Assembly: GCF_034702125.1 (NCBI RefSeq)
Contig: NC_085876.1
Coordinates: 8,766,364 to 8,830,363, forward strand
Source: Engraulis encrasicolus
Lineage: Eukaryota; Chordata; Actinopteri; Clupeiformes; Engraulidae
Direction of reading: 5' to 3'
DNA: 64,000 bases
A program made the translations under genes and the position numbers. This document shows, piece by piece, positions 42,564-53,599 of the stretch. Numbering within the stretch: the stretch's first letter is position 1; each line of letters starts with the position of its first letter. The notes under the pieces are model-generated. The model was not told the DNA's origin. It saw only the letters and a list, made by a program, of their open reading frames with translations, and made no database searches.

Positions 42564-43944
42564 TACAGTATATCACGAAAGTGAATACACCCCTCACAGT
42601 TTTGCAGATTTTTGAGTATATCTTGTCATAGGAAAGCATTACAGAAATTTAACTTTGACACAATGATTAGTGACCTTTTAACAACATATTTAACCGCTTA
42701 AATTTCTTGTTCACTCAAAAAAAAACAAAATACAGCCATTAATGTTTGAACATGTACTCACAAAAGTGAGTACACCCCAGATTAAAATCCGGTAGAGAAG
42801 GGGCTATGTTGGCTCGAATTGTCTCGAAATGAAACGAAATGAAAAGGGATGACAAGGGAGGTCATCAGTGTGCGTTTCAACCTTTCTTTGCATTGAACTT
42901 TTAAATTTTGAGTCTGCATCTGGCTTAAATAGATTGGTGAGAGATTTGAATGCAATCCTATGGAGAATATCATGATCTGCTTCAGTAGTCACAGTGCATG
43001 TTGACATGCATGTTTCTTTTAGGTGTATTTCAGATTGCCAATGTTGACAGCATTCATGCATCCCCAAACCATGGCAGTCCCACAACCATGCTTGGCTATT
43101 GAGAGGATACACTTTTTTTTGTAAAACTCACTTGTTTACCACCACACATGCTTGACACCATCTAAAGCAAATTTCTTTATCTTGGTCTCTTCAGATCACA
43201 CAACATGGTTCCAGTGATCCATATCCTTGGTCTGTTTATCCCTCTTGAGAGAGAGGCAAATTTCTTTATCTTGGTCTCTTCAGATCACACAACATGGTCC
43301 CAGTGATCCATATCCTTGGTCTGTTAATCTCTCTTGAGACCAAAGATAAACAAATTTGCTTTAGATGAACAAGTAAGTTTTACAAAAAAAGTGTATCCTC
43401 TCAATAGCCAAGCATGGCAGTGGGACTGGCATGGTTTGGATATGCATGAATGCTGTCAAAATTGGCAATCTGAAATAGCCTACACGTAAAAGAAACATGC
43501 ATGTCAACATGCACTGTGACTACTGAAGCAGATCATGATATTCTCCATAGGATTGCATTCAAATCTCACACCAATCTATTTAAGCCAGATGCAGACTCAA
43601 AATTTAAAAGTTCAATGCAAAGAAAGGTTGAAACGCACACTGATGACCTCCCTTGTCATCCCTTTTCATTTCGTTTCATTTCGAGACAATTCGAGCCAAC
43701 ATAGCCCCTTCTCTACCGGATTTTAATCTGGGGTGTACTCACTTTTGTGAGTACATGTTCAAACATTAATGGCTGTATTTTATTTTTTTCTGAGTGAACA
43801 AGAAATTTAAGCGGTTAAATATGTTGTTAAAAGGTCACTAATCATTGTGTCAAAGTTAAATTTCTGTAATGCTACCCTACGAAAAGATATACTCAAAAAT
43901 CTGCAAAACTCTGAGGGGTGTATTCACTTTCGTGATATACTGTA
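42564..43944. mobile_element. palindromic Tc1-like element, two inverted transposase remnants
   Basis: Both ends read TACAGTATATCACGAAAGTG in inverted orientation and are flanked by TA. The arms (42564-43110 and 43380-43944) are near-perfect inverted copies of about 550 bp. Each carries the same piece of a Tc1 transposase C-terminal half. On the minus strand (43230-43000) I read KHGCGTAMVWGCMNA and KIKKFALDGVKHVW with stops, matching the family's KHGGG..MLWGC and ETKIELFG..... motifs. The centre holds a direct duplication of about 80 bp (43165-43250, 43254-43330). It encodes no functional transposase. Confidence 0.85.
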
Positions 43945-44429
43945 ATTCCCCAATTTATAACCTGAAAGTATTCTGCCTATCTTAGCCTGGTCTAAAACAC
44001 ATTTAAATAAAAGAAAGCCTTTTCTTTTTAATCTAAAAGACTCCTACAAATTACAGCTTGCCTTCATTTGTAGCCTGGTGGCCCAAACAATGTTTATGTT
44101 AATAGTTAGTCCTGTCTATTATTTGCAGAAATGGTAGTATGTTCGCATGCCACTGGAGTCACGTCTATTACTCACGTTCAGCAACTTATATGCAGTCTTG
44201 TATGCAGTCCGTCTGTAAGAAATCAATTTGCGTAGCGGGTTAGCATATAGGTTTGTGGACCTACTTTAAATAAAAAATGACTTGTTCTATGGAACAGCTA
44301 TACATCATACTGAAATATGACAATAATCTATCACCTGGACAAACCATGTGGTGATCTTTATAGATGTCTAATGACTGTGTTGTAATACAATATTGGAGAC
44401 ACAACTGGGTGTGTATGGTGGACTACCTC

Positions 44430-44720
44430 AATGTGCACTGTGTAATATTTTTTTCAGAATTCATGCTGCCCATTCACAAATGTTACCTTTTTTACGAATA
44501 CTTATCACCAGCATCAAATTCCAAGTATTCACTATGACTGGGAAAATGGCGCTTTTCATAGGATTACATGAAAAAGTGGATCTTCTCCATGTCCACCATG
44601 TTCAATTTCAAAAAATTTCTACCTGCAAAACTTACTGTACCCTGGTCATAACAGTAAATACCCTGCCCTTGGATATTATTACAGTCTGCCATTGTGACGA
44701 AAAGGGGTGCCATTTAAACT
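44430..44720. mobile_element. truncated copy of the AGGTGCAC-end MITE family
   Basis: GTGCACTGTGTAATATTTTT, CATTCACAAATGTTACC and GTGGATCTTCTCCAT match the 5927-6275 element; the far inverted end is missing. Confidence 0.65.
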
Positions 44721-44878
44721 CCTGCTTTGGCTGCTTTGTTTAGTCTTCTTTCAACAAGTATGTAGCACTGCATGAGTCATCTCTGCTGCATGGAAGACTG
44801 AGGCAGTAAGTACACCCAAGCTATAGGAAGAAGAGCTATAGGATGTGGGTTAAGTGGTCAAGTGGGTTGCCTGATTAT

Positions 44879-45180
44879 CAGAGGAGTCAAAAGTAAAAGT
44901 AAACGTAAAAAAAGAAACACAGTTTCCTTCCCACACAAGTAACTTATCTGTGTAAACGGTATACCTGTATACTCGTCTTACGATCAGCTAACTGTGCACT
45001 GGTTGGATCAAGTTTGTGGTGGGTCCTTGATAGATTTTCAGTGTTTTTCCAGTAACAACACAGTCTACATCTATCCCATTACTTACAATGGAGTAAATGG
45101 TGTAACAGCTGTGTAATGCCATGTGCTAGTGTTGTGATTACACCACAGAAGTACTTTTACTTTTACTTTTGACACCTCTG
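44879..45180. mobile_element. hAT-type MITE, 302 bp, with perfect 8-bp target duplication
   Basis: Ends CAGAGGAGTCAAAAGTAAAAG and, inverted, CAGAGGTGTCAAAAGTAAAAG; flanks CTGATTAT on both sides (44871-44878, 45181-45188). Confidence 0.88.
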
Positions 45181-45845
45181 CTGATTATCGACTTTCAAAT
45201 CTCGTACCAAGATGTTGGTCTGACCAAGAAGATAACGAATAACGTTTCCCAAACGGTCTGATTAACCTGCCTCCATGGGCTTGACACTGGTCCATGCCAG
45301 AAGAGGTTGTGCCAAAGTTTAAAACCAAACCTTTTCTTAGCCGCAACAAGACGTCTCTACTTAAATCACGTCACTGCCTTGAACACGCCTTGAAAGCCGC
45401 AGGGGAGTAGAGTTGCCACCACGTCACTGCCTAGAACACTCCTCTACCCAGGGCCGTTGGAGCTGCTCAAAGTTGATTGCTTCCCGACAAAGTGGGTGGG
45501 ATTTTTCTAAATGGATATTGCATTTTGTAATGGGAGAATGGATTAAAACAATAACTTGTTAACATGAATGCCTATATATAGCACAGGGCAGTAGAGTTTA
45601 ATCACTAGGACTTGAATCTTGGACCTTCTGGGGTACCAAACTGGGACTCTGACCGCTACAACAAAGATCCAGACTCTTTGGCATGACAGTCATGCACCCA
45701 CACTACCCAAGTAATGGTCACTCCATCACAGTGCCTTCCTCTTCGGGAAGCGCACCCTTGCACTTCACACATGTCTCTCAAGCAGCTGCCCATCATGCTT
45801 CTCTCGTCCAGTGTTCCTCTTCATGTATGCCTTACCCATAAAGGG

Positions 45846-45960
45846 ATGTAAGCATCCATGGCCTAGCGGTTAGAGAGTTGGTCTTTCAAACTACGGGTTG
45901 CCGTCAGCTAAGCGTCAGCTAAGTGAAATATAATGAAATATAATGTAATGTAAGCTTACT
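45846..45960 (+). repeat. tRNA-derived SINE, degenerate
   Basis: ATGGCCTAGCGGTTAGAG is a tRNA-like A-box region. The B box is damaged (GGGTTGCC), and the 3' part is GTCAGCTAAGTGAAATATAAT with an ATAATG-rich tail. Confidence 0.55.
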
Positions 45961-46004
45961 TTTTATGTAACAGTGCAATAGAGTAATGTAAACACAGAGT
46001 TTAA

Positions 46005-46826
46005 AGGTGTACTGTGTAGGATGGTGGCTAAATACTATGCTGCTCACGGACACTTTGCTGTCTATTGTCAAACTTGATCTTTCCATGAATATTTACTAGA
46101 TAATAAACTAATATTTACTAGTATGACTAGTAGGCCTATGAAGTCCAGTCGTTTTGCAGCTGAAATTGGCTATTTCTGGAAATTCAAAATGGCAGACCAT
46201 GGAGAAGATCCCCCATTTCATGTACGAAAAATTCAATTTTTCCCAGTCGTAATGATATAATGTGTAATGGTAGTGGTATGCAGTGGCGTGCACAGACATT
46301 TTGGGCGGGCAGGTGCTTGAGGTGGGGGAGGGGGGTGGAACTTCCAGTTGCCGTACAAGGATGTAGAGGCTATATAATGTTATATCAGGGAATTGTCAAA
46401 TGCTTTTGATCGTCAAGCATTTGTGCAAAAAAAATCCAAAAAGGAAAAGGGCGGTATGTATTAGGGGTGTAAATAATATCGAAATGTATCAGTATATCGC
46501 AATATATTCTGATGATTGAATCGAATTGCATTGTATCGTGGGTCATTCTTAAGTATCGAAAATAATTGAATCGCTGTCCCCTGCCCAATAACTCAATGTA
46601 AGTGGAAAAGTAATTGGGAAAAAAATCAAATTTATCGTTGGGCATTCTTAAGTATTGAAAATAATCGAATCGTATCGCATCAAATAATAAGATATCGATA
46701 TTGAATCGTATTGTCATGGTGGCTGTGATTTACACTCCTAGTATGTATTGTTGGAAAAGGTAACATCTGTGAATGGGCAGCATAAATTCTGGAAATAAAC
46801 TGCTGAAAATATTACACAGTGCACCT
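46005..46826. mobile_element. TTAA-site MITE interrupted by other sequence
   Basis: Ends AGGTGTACTGTGTAGG and, inverted, AGGTGCACTGTGTAAT, flanked by TTAA (46001-46004, 46827-46830). Only about 360 bp belong to the MITE; roughly 46280-46740 is inserted material, including the hAT MITE at 46462. Confidence 0.75.
46462..46740. mobile_element. hAT-type MITE, 279 bp, nested, with perfect 8-bp target duplication
   Basis: Ends TAGGGGTGTAAAT and, inverted, TAGGAGTGTAAAT; flanks GTATGTAT at 46454-46461 and 46741-46748. The interior is full of ATCGAATCG/TATCG words. Confidence 0.9.
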
Positions 46827-46999
46827 TTAATGGAAATATTTGCCGATAGCATACAGCATCATAGCTAGAGAAATTATTACTCATCTCATGGTTTACAGTC
46901 ACTGAACATGCACTCGACATTACATTGTATAATTCCAGAGACGGTTTCATGAAGAGCTAGATCAACTTTTCAGTACTTCACTGATTTACCGTAGGGACA

Positions 47000-47235
47000 C
47001 ATAGCAGGCGGAGCGAGCGAGCGAGGCGAAGAGAGGCGAAATTCATTGACAGCTCAACCGTCATCCGGTGATCGCGGCGAATCAAATGGAATGGAATAGT
47101 TATGTTGTTGATTTGATTGGGCCGCCGCAGGCGAATTCGCTCCTCATTTGCATAATATTAAACTTTGGTCGCTTCGCTCCTGTTTGCTTGCCTTCGCCTC
47201 TTTCATAGGAATGAATGGCGAAGTTCGCTTTGCTT
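47000..47235. repeat. foldback repeat of GGCGAA words
   Basis: GCGAGCGAGGCGAAGAGAGG with GGCGAAATTCATT near 47013-47047 returns inverted near 47160-47225 (TCGCCTC, AATGAATGGCGAAG). This type of short palindromic repeat is common in fish. Confidence 0.5.
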
Positions 47236-47241
47236 GGGAAT

Positions 47242-47566
47242 GATTCTACGATTCGACTGCGCTTTTGGCAAAAGCAAAATGTCAATTATCAGTATTTTTT
47301 TTCAACTAAATGACCTAGATGTTTACATAGTGTATATATTTAAGTTTCCAAAGAAGCAAATTGCCAAGCTTAATCTTAAATCATTTGATAAATACTCTAA
47401 TGAAAGTGAACATTTGCTTAATTATTTTGTCAACAGTGTTATGGACAAATACTATGTAATTTCAAACATATATAAAAATACTACAGAGTTGAAACAACAT
47501 ACGTTTGAAAGCGGAATTGGCAATTAAAATCCATGGACTTAAAAGCGCAGTCAAATCGTAGAATCA
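47242..47566. mobile_element. DNA element with 23-bp inverted ends
   Basis: GATTCTACGATTCGACTGCG and, inverted, GATTCTACGATTTGACTGCG bound an AT-rich core. The core holds an open stretch (SIISIFFQLNDLDVYIVYIF...) that resembles no family I know. No clear target duplication. Confidence 0.6.
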
Positions 47567-48632
47567 CTCTTGGCCTTGGGTCCCTACCGTTTGTGCCCGC
47601 GACAACAGTCTATGTGATAAACAAAGAAGTGTGTTTTTTTCTCTCCACAATTCATCTGCGTGCCCACAGGCGTTTAGGGTGGATATCTGTCTAATACTAC
47701 CCATGGACACACATATCAACGTGCATATCTATAGGATATTCAGAGTGAATATTACATTAGGCTATATTCCTTCCAGGTGCGTGTGCTAAGAAAAACTGTG
47801 TGCACTTCTGCGTTTTGTCGTTCCAACGGCGATGACAGGTTGGAGCGTTTTCAAGATCTTCACTTTGGCAGGCGTTTGTGTTTTCTGCGTTTTGAACTCA
47901 AGAAAACGATGTCGCCGTGGGCATGATAGGCACATCTGTGGAAATGTTCTACGTTTTCCTATCATTATCGTTGTCGTAGGCATGTAGCCTTAGCTTGCAC
48001 CATTTTTACATAATCATTCAGGATATTACTATTCTTTCAGCAGAATTACTCGAGTTTAAGCCCAATATACTCCTATACTGTACTATACTGGCCACCACAA
48101 TTAGCATGGTCTTAATTATAAACAAATAAAAATACAATGCAAGATGACGTGTGCGAATGTCTCATTTTATACAAAATGACCCTGATACCATTGGGTAGCC
48201 ATGGGAGACTTCATCAATGCCAAGGATCAATCGGCGGTAAAGAGCCGAGGTACTGTGATGGCCACAGGAATAACTCTTTGTGAACACTTCCGGAGTTCTT
48301 TTCTGAGTAGGTACATACTGTATGTCCCCTCCATTCACTTATTAATTCATGCCAGACATACATGAACTGTCACCCTGCGGCGACTATGACGTTACTGTGG
48401 CTCACGACAGAATGGACAGGATTCCATGCTGCCAATTACTTTTGTGAACACCAAAGCCTTTCAACGTTTCCATGGAGAGGCCATTTCCTACAAATACCTC
48501 ATAAAAGGAGCAACGTTCTCCTTTAATGAGGCCTAATTGAAGGGGGCAGCCATGTTCAATGCAGCAGCTCTTGAGTCTACAGCACTGGACGATGCCCTGG
48601 TCAAATAGCTGTTATGTAGACCTGAACTAAGG

Positions 48633-48633
<1 letters not shown>
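47567..48633. other. intergenic stretch left of npvf
   Basis: 47790-47960 has CGTTTT/AAAACG words suggesting another short foldback repeat. 48180-48600 looks non-repetitive and could hold conserved regulatory sequence; no open frame is convincing. Confidence 0.4.

Positions 48634-48697
<64 letters not shown>
48634..48697. repeat. (CA)32 microsatellite
   Basis: Uninterrupted dinucleotide array of 64 bp, 0.75 kb upstream of the npvf TATA box. Confidence 0.95.
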
Positions 48698-48698
<1 letters not shown>

Positions 48699-48914
48699 CA
48701 GTGTTCAGTGTGTGTGTATATATAATATACTGTACACTACGGTGTGTGTGACCTTATTTGAGGTATATCAGCTGTGTATATATAGGCTATATTGTTCTTT
48801 GTGGGCCTTTATTTGACAGATTACTGAACTTCAGAAAGGAAACAAGTGGGAGAGAGATGGGGCAAGGTTAGGAGAAGACCCAGGCCAAAATTGATCCTTC
48901 CAATGGGCATACAT

Positions 48915-48990
48915 GAAGTTAATTAGCTCTGGTAACTTAATTAGCCCCAAACGCCATTACCAACAAATCCCGCTTCTAATTAGTCATATG
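48915..48990 (+). promoter_or_regulatory. cluster of homeodomain-type sites upstream of npvf
   Basis: Three TAATTAG-type cores lie within 65 bases: TTAATTAG at 48919 and 48937, and CTAATTAG at 48976. The cluster is about 0.45-0.5 kb upstream of the npvf TATA box, in sequence that does not look like the surrounding repeats. Such cores are bound by LIM, Otp, Nkx and similar homeodomain proteins. A function as an enhancer is inference. Confidence 0.35.
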
Positions 48991-49263
48991 CTGGGTTGAG
49001 GCCGGAGCGTGTATTCTGGGAAATGGTGTGCCAAGGCATGGTGTGTGTGTGTGCGTGTGTGTGAGCGTGCACGAGTCTTTTGTCTGTTTCTGCATGCGCC
49101 TGTCATTAGTCTGAGTAAAATATTTCAGACCACATGTGGCGTCATTATGTCAAATGCATGAATGAAAAACGCTAATTTCATGGAATGTCAATCATGTTTT
49201 TGAAAAAAAAAAAGCATTTAGGGCATGTGTGAATTACTAAGTTTGTGGGAGGTCGGGGCATTG

Positions 49264-49286
49264 GCGTGCGTGCGTGCGTGCGTGCG
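49264..49286. repeat. (GTGC)n microsatellite in the npvf promoter region
   Basis: About five and a half GTGC units, about 110 bases upstream of the npvf TATA box, followed by an AG-rich tract (49297-49337). Confidence 0.9.
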
Positions 49287-49393
49287 AGTGTGTGAATGAG
49301 AGAGAGGGAGACAGAGACAGAGAGAAAGAGAGAGAGCACTGTATCGGTGCACGCCCACCAGTAAATGCATGTCCATTTGTTTGACCATGTGGG

Positions 49394-49401
49394 TATATAT
49401 A
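49394..49401 (+). promoter_or_regulatory. npvf: TATA box of npvf
   Basis: TATATATA followed by GAGGGCAGC lies 50-57 bases upstream of the npvf ATG, which would place the start of transcription near 49425 with a very short 5' UTR. A compact TATA promoter is usual for neuropeptide genes. Confidence 0.7.
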
Positions 49402-49450
49402 GAGGGCAGCATACAAAGGGTCCATCAGCTGAAAAAGGAGTTGGGAGAAA

Positions 49451-51076
49451 ATGCTGTCGTCTCACCTCTTCTCTTTATTCGTTTGCTCTCTTGCCCTCTC
49501 CGTCCAGACCGCTTCTGTCATGCCAACCACTGCCAGCGAGGAAGGTGATCATATTGGCCAAAGGACACAATACATGGTAAGCAAAAAAAGGAAAAAGAAA
49601 TTGCCTATTGTACTGTCTGTCTTCTTGTGTAGGCATATGTATATGAATGTTGTAAATCATCTATGCTCAGGTCATTTATGACAGAAATGGCAATAATATT
49701 ATTATAATATAATAATAATCTAATTTTAGAAGGCTGTGTTGAATATGGGGCAATATAAATGCAACCATAACAATGGTAGGTAAGCTTAATTTATTAGACG
49801 ATCTTAATCCAAGGTGCTGTGATAGCCAGTTTCTCTTTATATGCACATCAATAAACCGTTTATGATCAGGTTTTTGGAGTAACAGGTTTATTTAAGATCT
49901 TAAGTTTACATGAACACTTGAATAAACACCACATGTGATGTCAAACAGTTTGACGGATTAGGCCTACTCCAAATATGTTTTTTTTCTTATTTAGGCCAAT
50001 ATGATATTTTGCCTTTGGGAAACAAATTTGCACATGGGCTACATAGCCTAATGAACACCACAACACTGGATCACAATCCTAAAAGGTCTACTCTTAAACA
50101 TTTTATTGATTCCCATGAATTCTCCCCTACAGACTGACCGTCACCGTCGCAGTTTCAACATAGAGGATTTCCCGCTCACCGTAGTGCCCACGAGCGCACG
50201 TGTCAGCTCACCGCTGGTCCTCAGGCTTCACCCACCCGTTGCCAAACCGTCTCACCTGAACGCCAACCTGCCGCTACGCTTCGGACGCAGCAGTGAAACA
50301 ACAGAATCGGAGCAAATCAAGGAACAACACCAAACGTCGTCCAAATCGTCCTTTCTCAACCTGCCCCAGCGCTTCGGTCGACAACAGGAGGACTGCAGCA
50401 GGTGCGCGAGGTCTGGCGCGCCACCCTCTGCCACGTTGCCTCAAAGATTCGGAAGACGGCATGCGCTTAACTTCCTGGCCTTCCTACCGTTTCGTAAAAC
50501 GGCGTCCATCCTCGTCCCTGCATCCAAGTCATCCGAGGTCGAATTAGAACTAAGGTAAAGATGAGTGGGCGGTTGCAGTCCCACGCTGATCTATCCGGAA
50601 TGTAGGCCTATACGTCTTCTACATAGAATAGGCCTAGCATACTGACAACAACTTTGCTTTGGGTAGACCTCTCCATAGGCTAGTAGGCCTAGTCTATCAC
50701 GCATGCAACATTTTCCAAGTTTCACTATTCTTTAAATGTAAACGAGAATTTAAGACAGAAATAAAAGATTAGTCAACATATTTTTAAAGCAAAGTCTCAC
50801 CCCACCCCCCAAATAAACTGAGTGCACAATGATTCCTCAGGAACAACATTGGTTGGTGGTGGATAATGGATTTTGCATTATACACAGAGCTGACAAGGCC
50901 CAATGCAGGCCTATGCATGTGAAGTACACTTGTTCCAAATGTAAATAATTATTGACATTTTCAATTTATTCATTTATTTATTCTTTTGTCATAGGAGAAC
51001 CTTTGACGATAACAGTTCTGACTGGACGGAAGACACGATTGCAGGGGACAGCCTATGGACTTTTAATTTAACCTAA
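49451..51076 (+). CDS. npvf: neuropeptide VF precursor (LPXRFamide / GnIH precursor), complete, three exons
   Basis: Exons are 49451-49576, 50133-50554 and 50995-51076, joined in phases 0 and 2 to give 209 codons. The first ~20 residues form a hydrophobic signal peptide (LFSLFVCSLALSV). Three amidation and cleavage units follow. They end in LPLRF-GR (residues 88-94), LPQRF-GR (119-125) and LPQRF-GRR (144-151), so the mature C-termini would be LPLRFamide, LPQRFamide and LPQRFamide; likely peptides are PSHLNANLPLRFa, SSFLNLPQRFa and SGAPPSATLPQRFa. The Gly donates the amide and the Arg directs convertase cleavage. Family knowledge: these peptides act on GPR147/NPFFR1 and modulate gonadotropin release and feeding from the hypothalamus. 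The peptides resemble goldfish LPXRFa-1, -2 and -3. A further LPF-RK at 160-164 lacks the amidation glycine. A short acidic tail ends in WTFNLT. The SNX10, CBX3 and OSBPL3 neighbourhood agrees with NPVF rather than NPFF. Confidence 0.95.
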
Positions 51077-51189
51077 TTGAATATCCCAGGGTCTGGCACC
51101 TGTTGACACAGGATGTCTTGGAGACTTGTTTCCTGATATACTTGCCATTTAGCTGAGTTTGTGTTGTACTTTCTATCTAGGCTATGTAA

Positions 51190-51217
51190 AATAAATGTAG
51201 GCTAAATGTAAAATAAA
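51190..51217 (+). terminator. npvf: npvf polyadenylation signals
   Basis: Two AATAAA hexamers (51190-51195 and 51212-51217) follow the npvf stop by 114 and 136 bases, predicting a 3' UTR of about 150-160 bases. Confidence 0.7.
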
Positions 51218-53157
51218 AGACTTGGATGGATCTGATGGTTTGTCTCTGTTTTTGTTGTTGGTGGTTTTTTTGCATATTAACCCAGCAAATAGGCCTAACA
51301 TTCAACAATGCAGTGAAATCCATGGCGATATGTAGGCCTATCCACATATTGGACCTAACAATCCACTTTCACATATTGCTTTTCATGGTGCAACAAAATA
51401 GTAATAAAGAAGAAACAAATCTATGATAGTGAGCAAACGGGCATTTTTAAGGTAGTGAACAAATTTAACTGCAGTCAGCATTCTCAGTACTGTAGTTTGG
51501 TTACTGGGCTGTTAAAGAGTAAAGACTATTGACTTGGGCCTATATGCAGTTACGTGTACATCTTTTGATAGCCTAGCATAGGCCTACTTATTCTTAGGCT
51601 TTTTACAGACACCTGCGTGATTTCAAGTAATAGAATACTTTTCATGTAGGCCATGTCGAATCTCTGTGCAGATGGGGCCGTTGGTAGCCTGGGAAATCCC
51701 ATGCTGCTTTGCGCAATCGTTCCGATGTGAATTAGGTCTGGTGGTAACTCGGCCGCTGGTGGGCCCATTTAGTTTTTGCTGAAAAGACTCCACTACAGCG
51801 TAAGAACATTGCTATGACATTACTGAGAGCCTTAAGCAGCAGATTAAGACGATTATACAATTTTGGTGAAAGTAAGTAGGCTATAGCAATGGGTCTTCGC
51901 AATGAGGTTGGCCTTGTTGTATTTATCATGACTAGTTCAGGGGTGATAATTAAGGCCCATAAACTAAGGCAAATGCAGCCCTCTGCTCTATTTCATGCAA
52001 CCCGGCATGAAGTCACACCAAATAAAGACTTGAGTCTGTTTAACCTAACCTAAAATAAACAATATATCCATTGAACACACAGTTGCTTTTTCAATGGTTA
52101 AAATCGGATGTTTTTTATTTTGCATTTGCCCCATTGACTGAAAACCTATATTGCCCCGAAGGGAATTTGTCTTTGGTTTTGGGAGCCATACAATAAACTT
52201 GGACATACAGACAATTACAACAGCACACAAAGACGAGGCTAAAAAACATACAAAACATACAGTAGATTAAAATAAAAAATACTGGCAATAAAATTAAATT
52301 AAAACCCTATACAATTATTATATTAAAGCTACTCTGTCTGAACTTATCTTATGTAAAACGTGGATGCTTCTAGAAACAAATGATGGTAACCAACTATTTG
52401 TCCTAAAAAAGGGTAGCCTAACCGGTAGGCCTATTTGAGTTCTGACCGAAAGGGGGGAGTATTCAAAGTAGGCTATAAGGGATGGGATGGTATCGTCTAG
52501 TATTTTTAAGGCTAAGTTAGTTGTGTACTCATCAGAAAATTGCCTCATTTTTTAACTTCTGGTCCAGTTACTTTAAAACCTAAATGTGTGATAGAGAGAT
52601 ATAATAATAGATATAATAGATAGATAGATATAATAGCTATTCAACCAGACCTACAGAGAAGTTTGTCCAGCTCAGATCTAGGTTTTCTTGTCACCACAAG
52701 GTGGTAGTATCCGCATTGGGATTTCATGGTTCGTACTGTTCTAGGGAAAGGTTTTGGGATTTTTTGTAACGGCAGGCTACTGTTGTGCAGTGTAATATTG
52801 AAAGGCTGTATAGGCTATGTTGTTGACTGGGTATAAGATATTGATTTAAAGTCATAATCATAATCTTATATGTTATGGCAATCTTAATATGAGAGATATA
52901 GGCCTATATGAGAGGTATAGGCCTATGAACAGGGCCGCTGACATGTGAAAGGACCCCCTTCTTAATCGGAGGAGGTATGTCTGGGTATGTCCCCGTTTCT
53001 CCCTGGGCCCGGGGCAATAGACCCCCCCGTCGGCTTCCCTGCCTATGAATACTGAATGTTTGCTACTCTATCAGTGGAGATGGTCTGACAGGACACTCAG
53101 ACTAGTCCAAGGCCCAGCGCTTGATTTGAGCGCAGGCCTATTATAGACTTTAATAAT
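51218..53157. other. intergenic stretch right of npvf
   Basis: Contains repeat fragments shared with 39996-40260 (51690-51760) and with 61440-61550 (ACATTGCTATGACATTAC, 51800-51860), a GATA run (52600-52633) and a GGGCCC-rich fragment (52930-53040). No gene. Confidence 0.5.
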
Positions 53158-53256
53158 AGGTTTTGAATTTTGAGTTACAAATTAGTTATAAATCATAACT
53201 TATAATAATTATAAGTTATGATTTATAACTATTTTGTAACTCAAAATTCAAAACCC
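53158..53256. repeat. near-perfect hairpin with about 46-bp arms
   Basis: GGTTTTGAATTTTGAGTTAC at the left returns as its exact inverse at the right. The inner arms are ATAAATCATAACTTATAA and its inverse around a 3-5 base loop, with one or two mismatches. No open frame. Confidence 0.9.
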
Positions 53257-53599
53257 ATAACATGGTGAACATTACATAACAGGGTTTGCTGGAGTGGAGG
53301 TCCACAGAGTTTTGGTACACTGCACACTGTAGGCTAGGCCTAGAATAGACCTATTGATAGACAGACAGTCAGACACCCTTGCACTTTGGGGTGGATGCAG
53401 TGCATTTTTTTTTACAGAGCAATGGCAGAATTGTAGGCTTTGAAAACTTAAAATTACTTGGTCATTGGTTGCCAGATTAAATTAACAATTTTATATTTAT
53501 ATTTCATAGACACAGACACTAGCCTGTATTTTACCTACTCTTACCTGTATTACGTAATGTCGACACGTCGGCGTGGGACGATTTTGCTAGGTCTTCAGT

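Noticed and set aside
42804..43112. 102-codon open frame (and its mirror at 43501-43704)
   Set aside because: Both are the same arm of the palindromic Tc1-like element read from each side; the real transposase remnant is in another frame with stops.
47165..47527. 120-codon open frame on the plus strand
   Set aside because: It starts in a GGCGAA foldback repeat and runs through an element with inverted ends; no known protein family.
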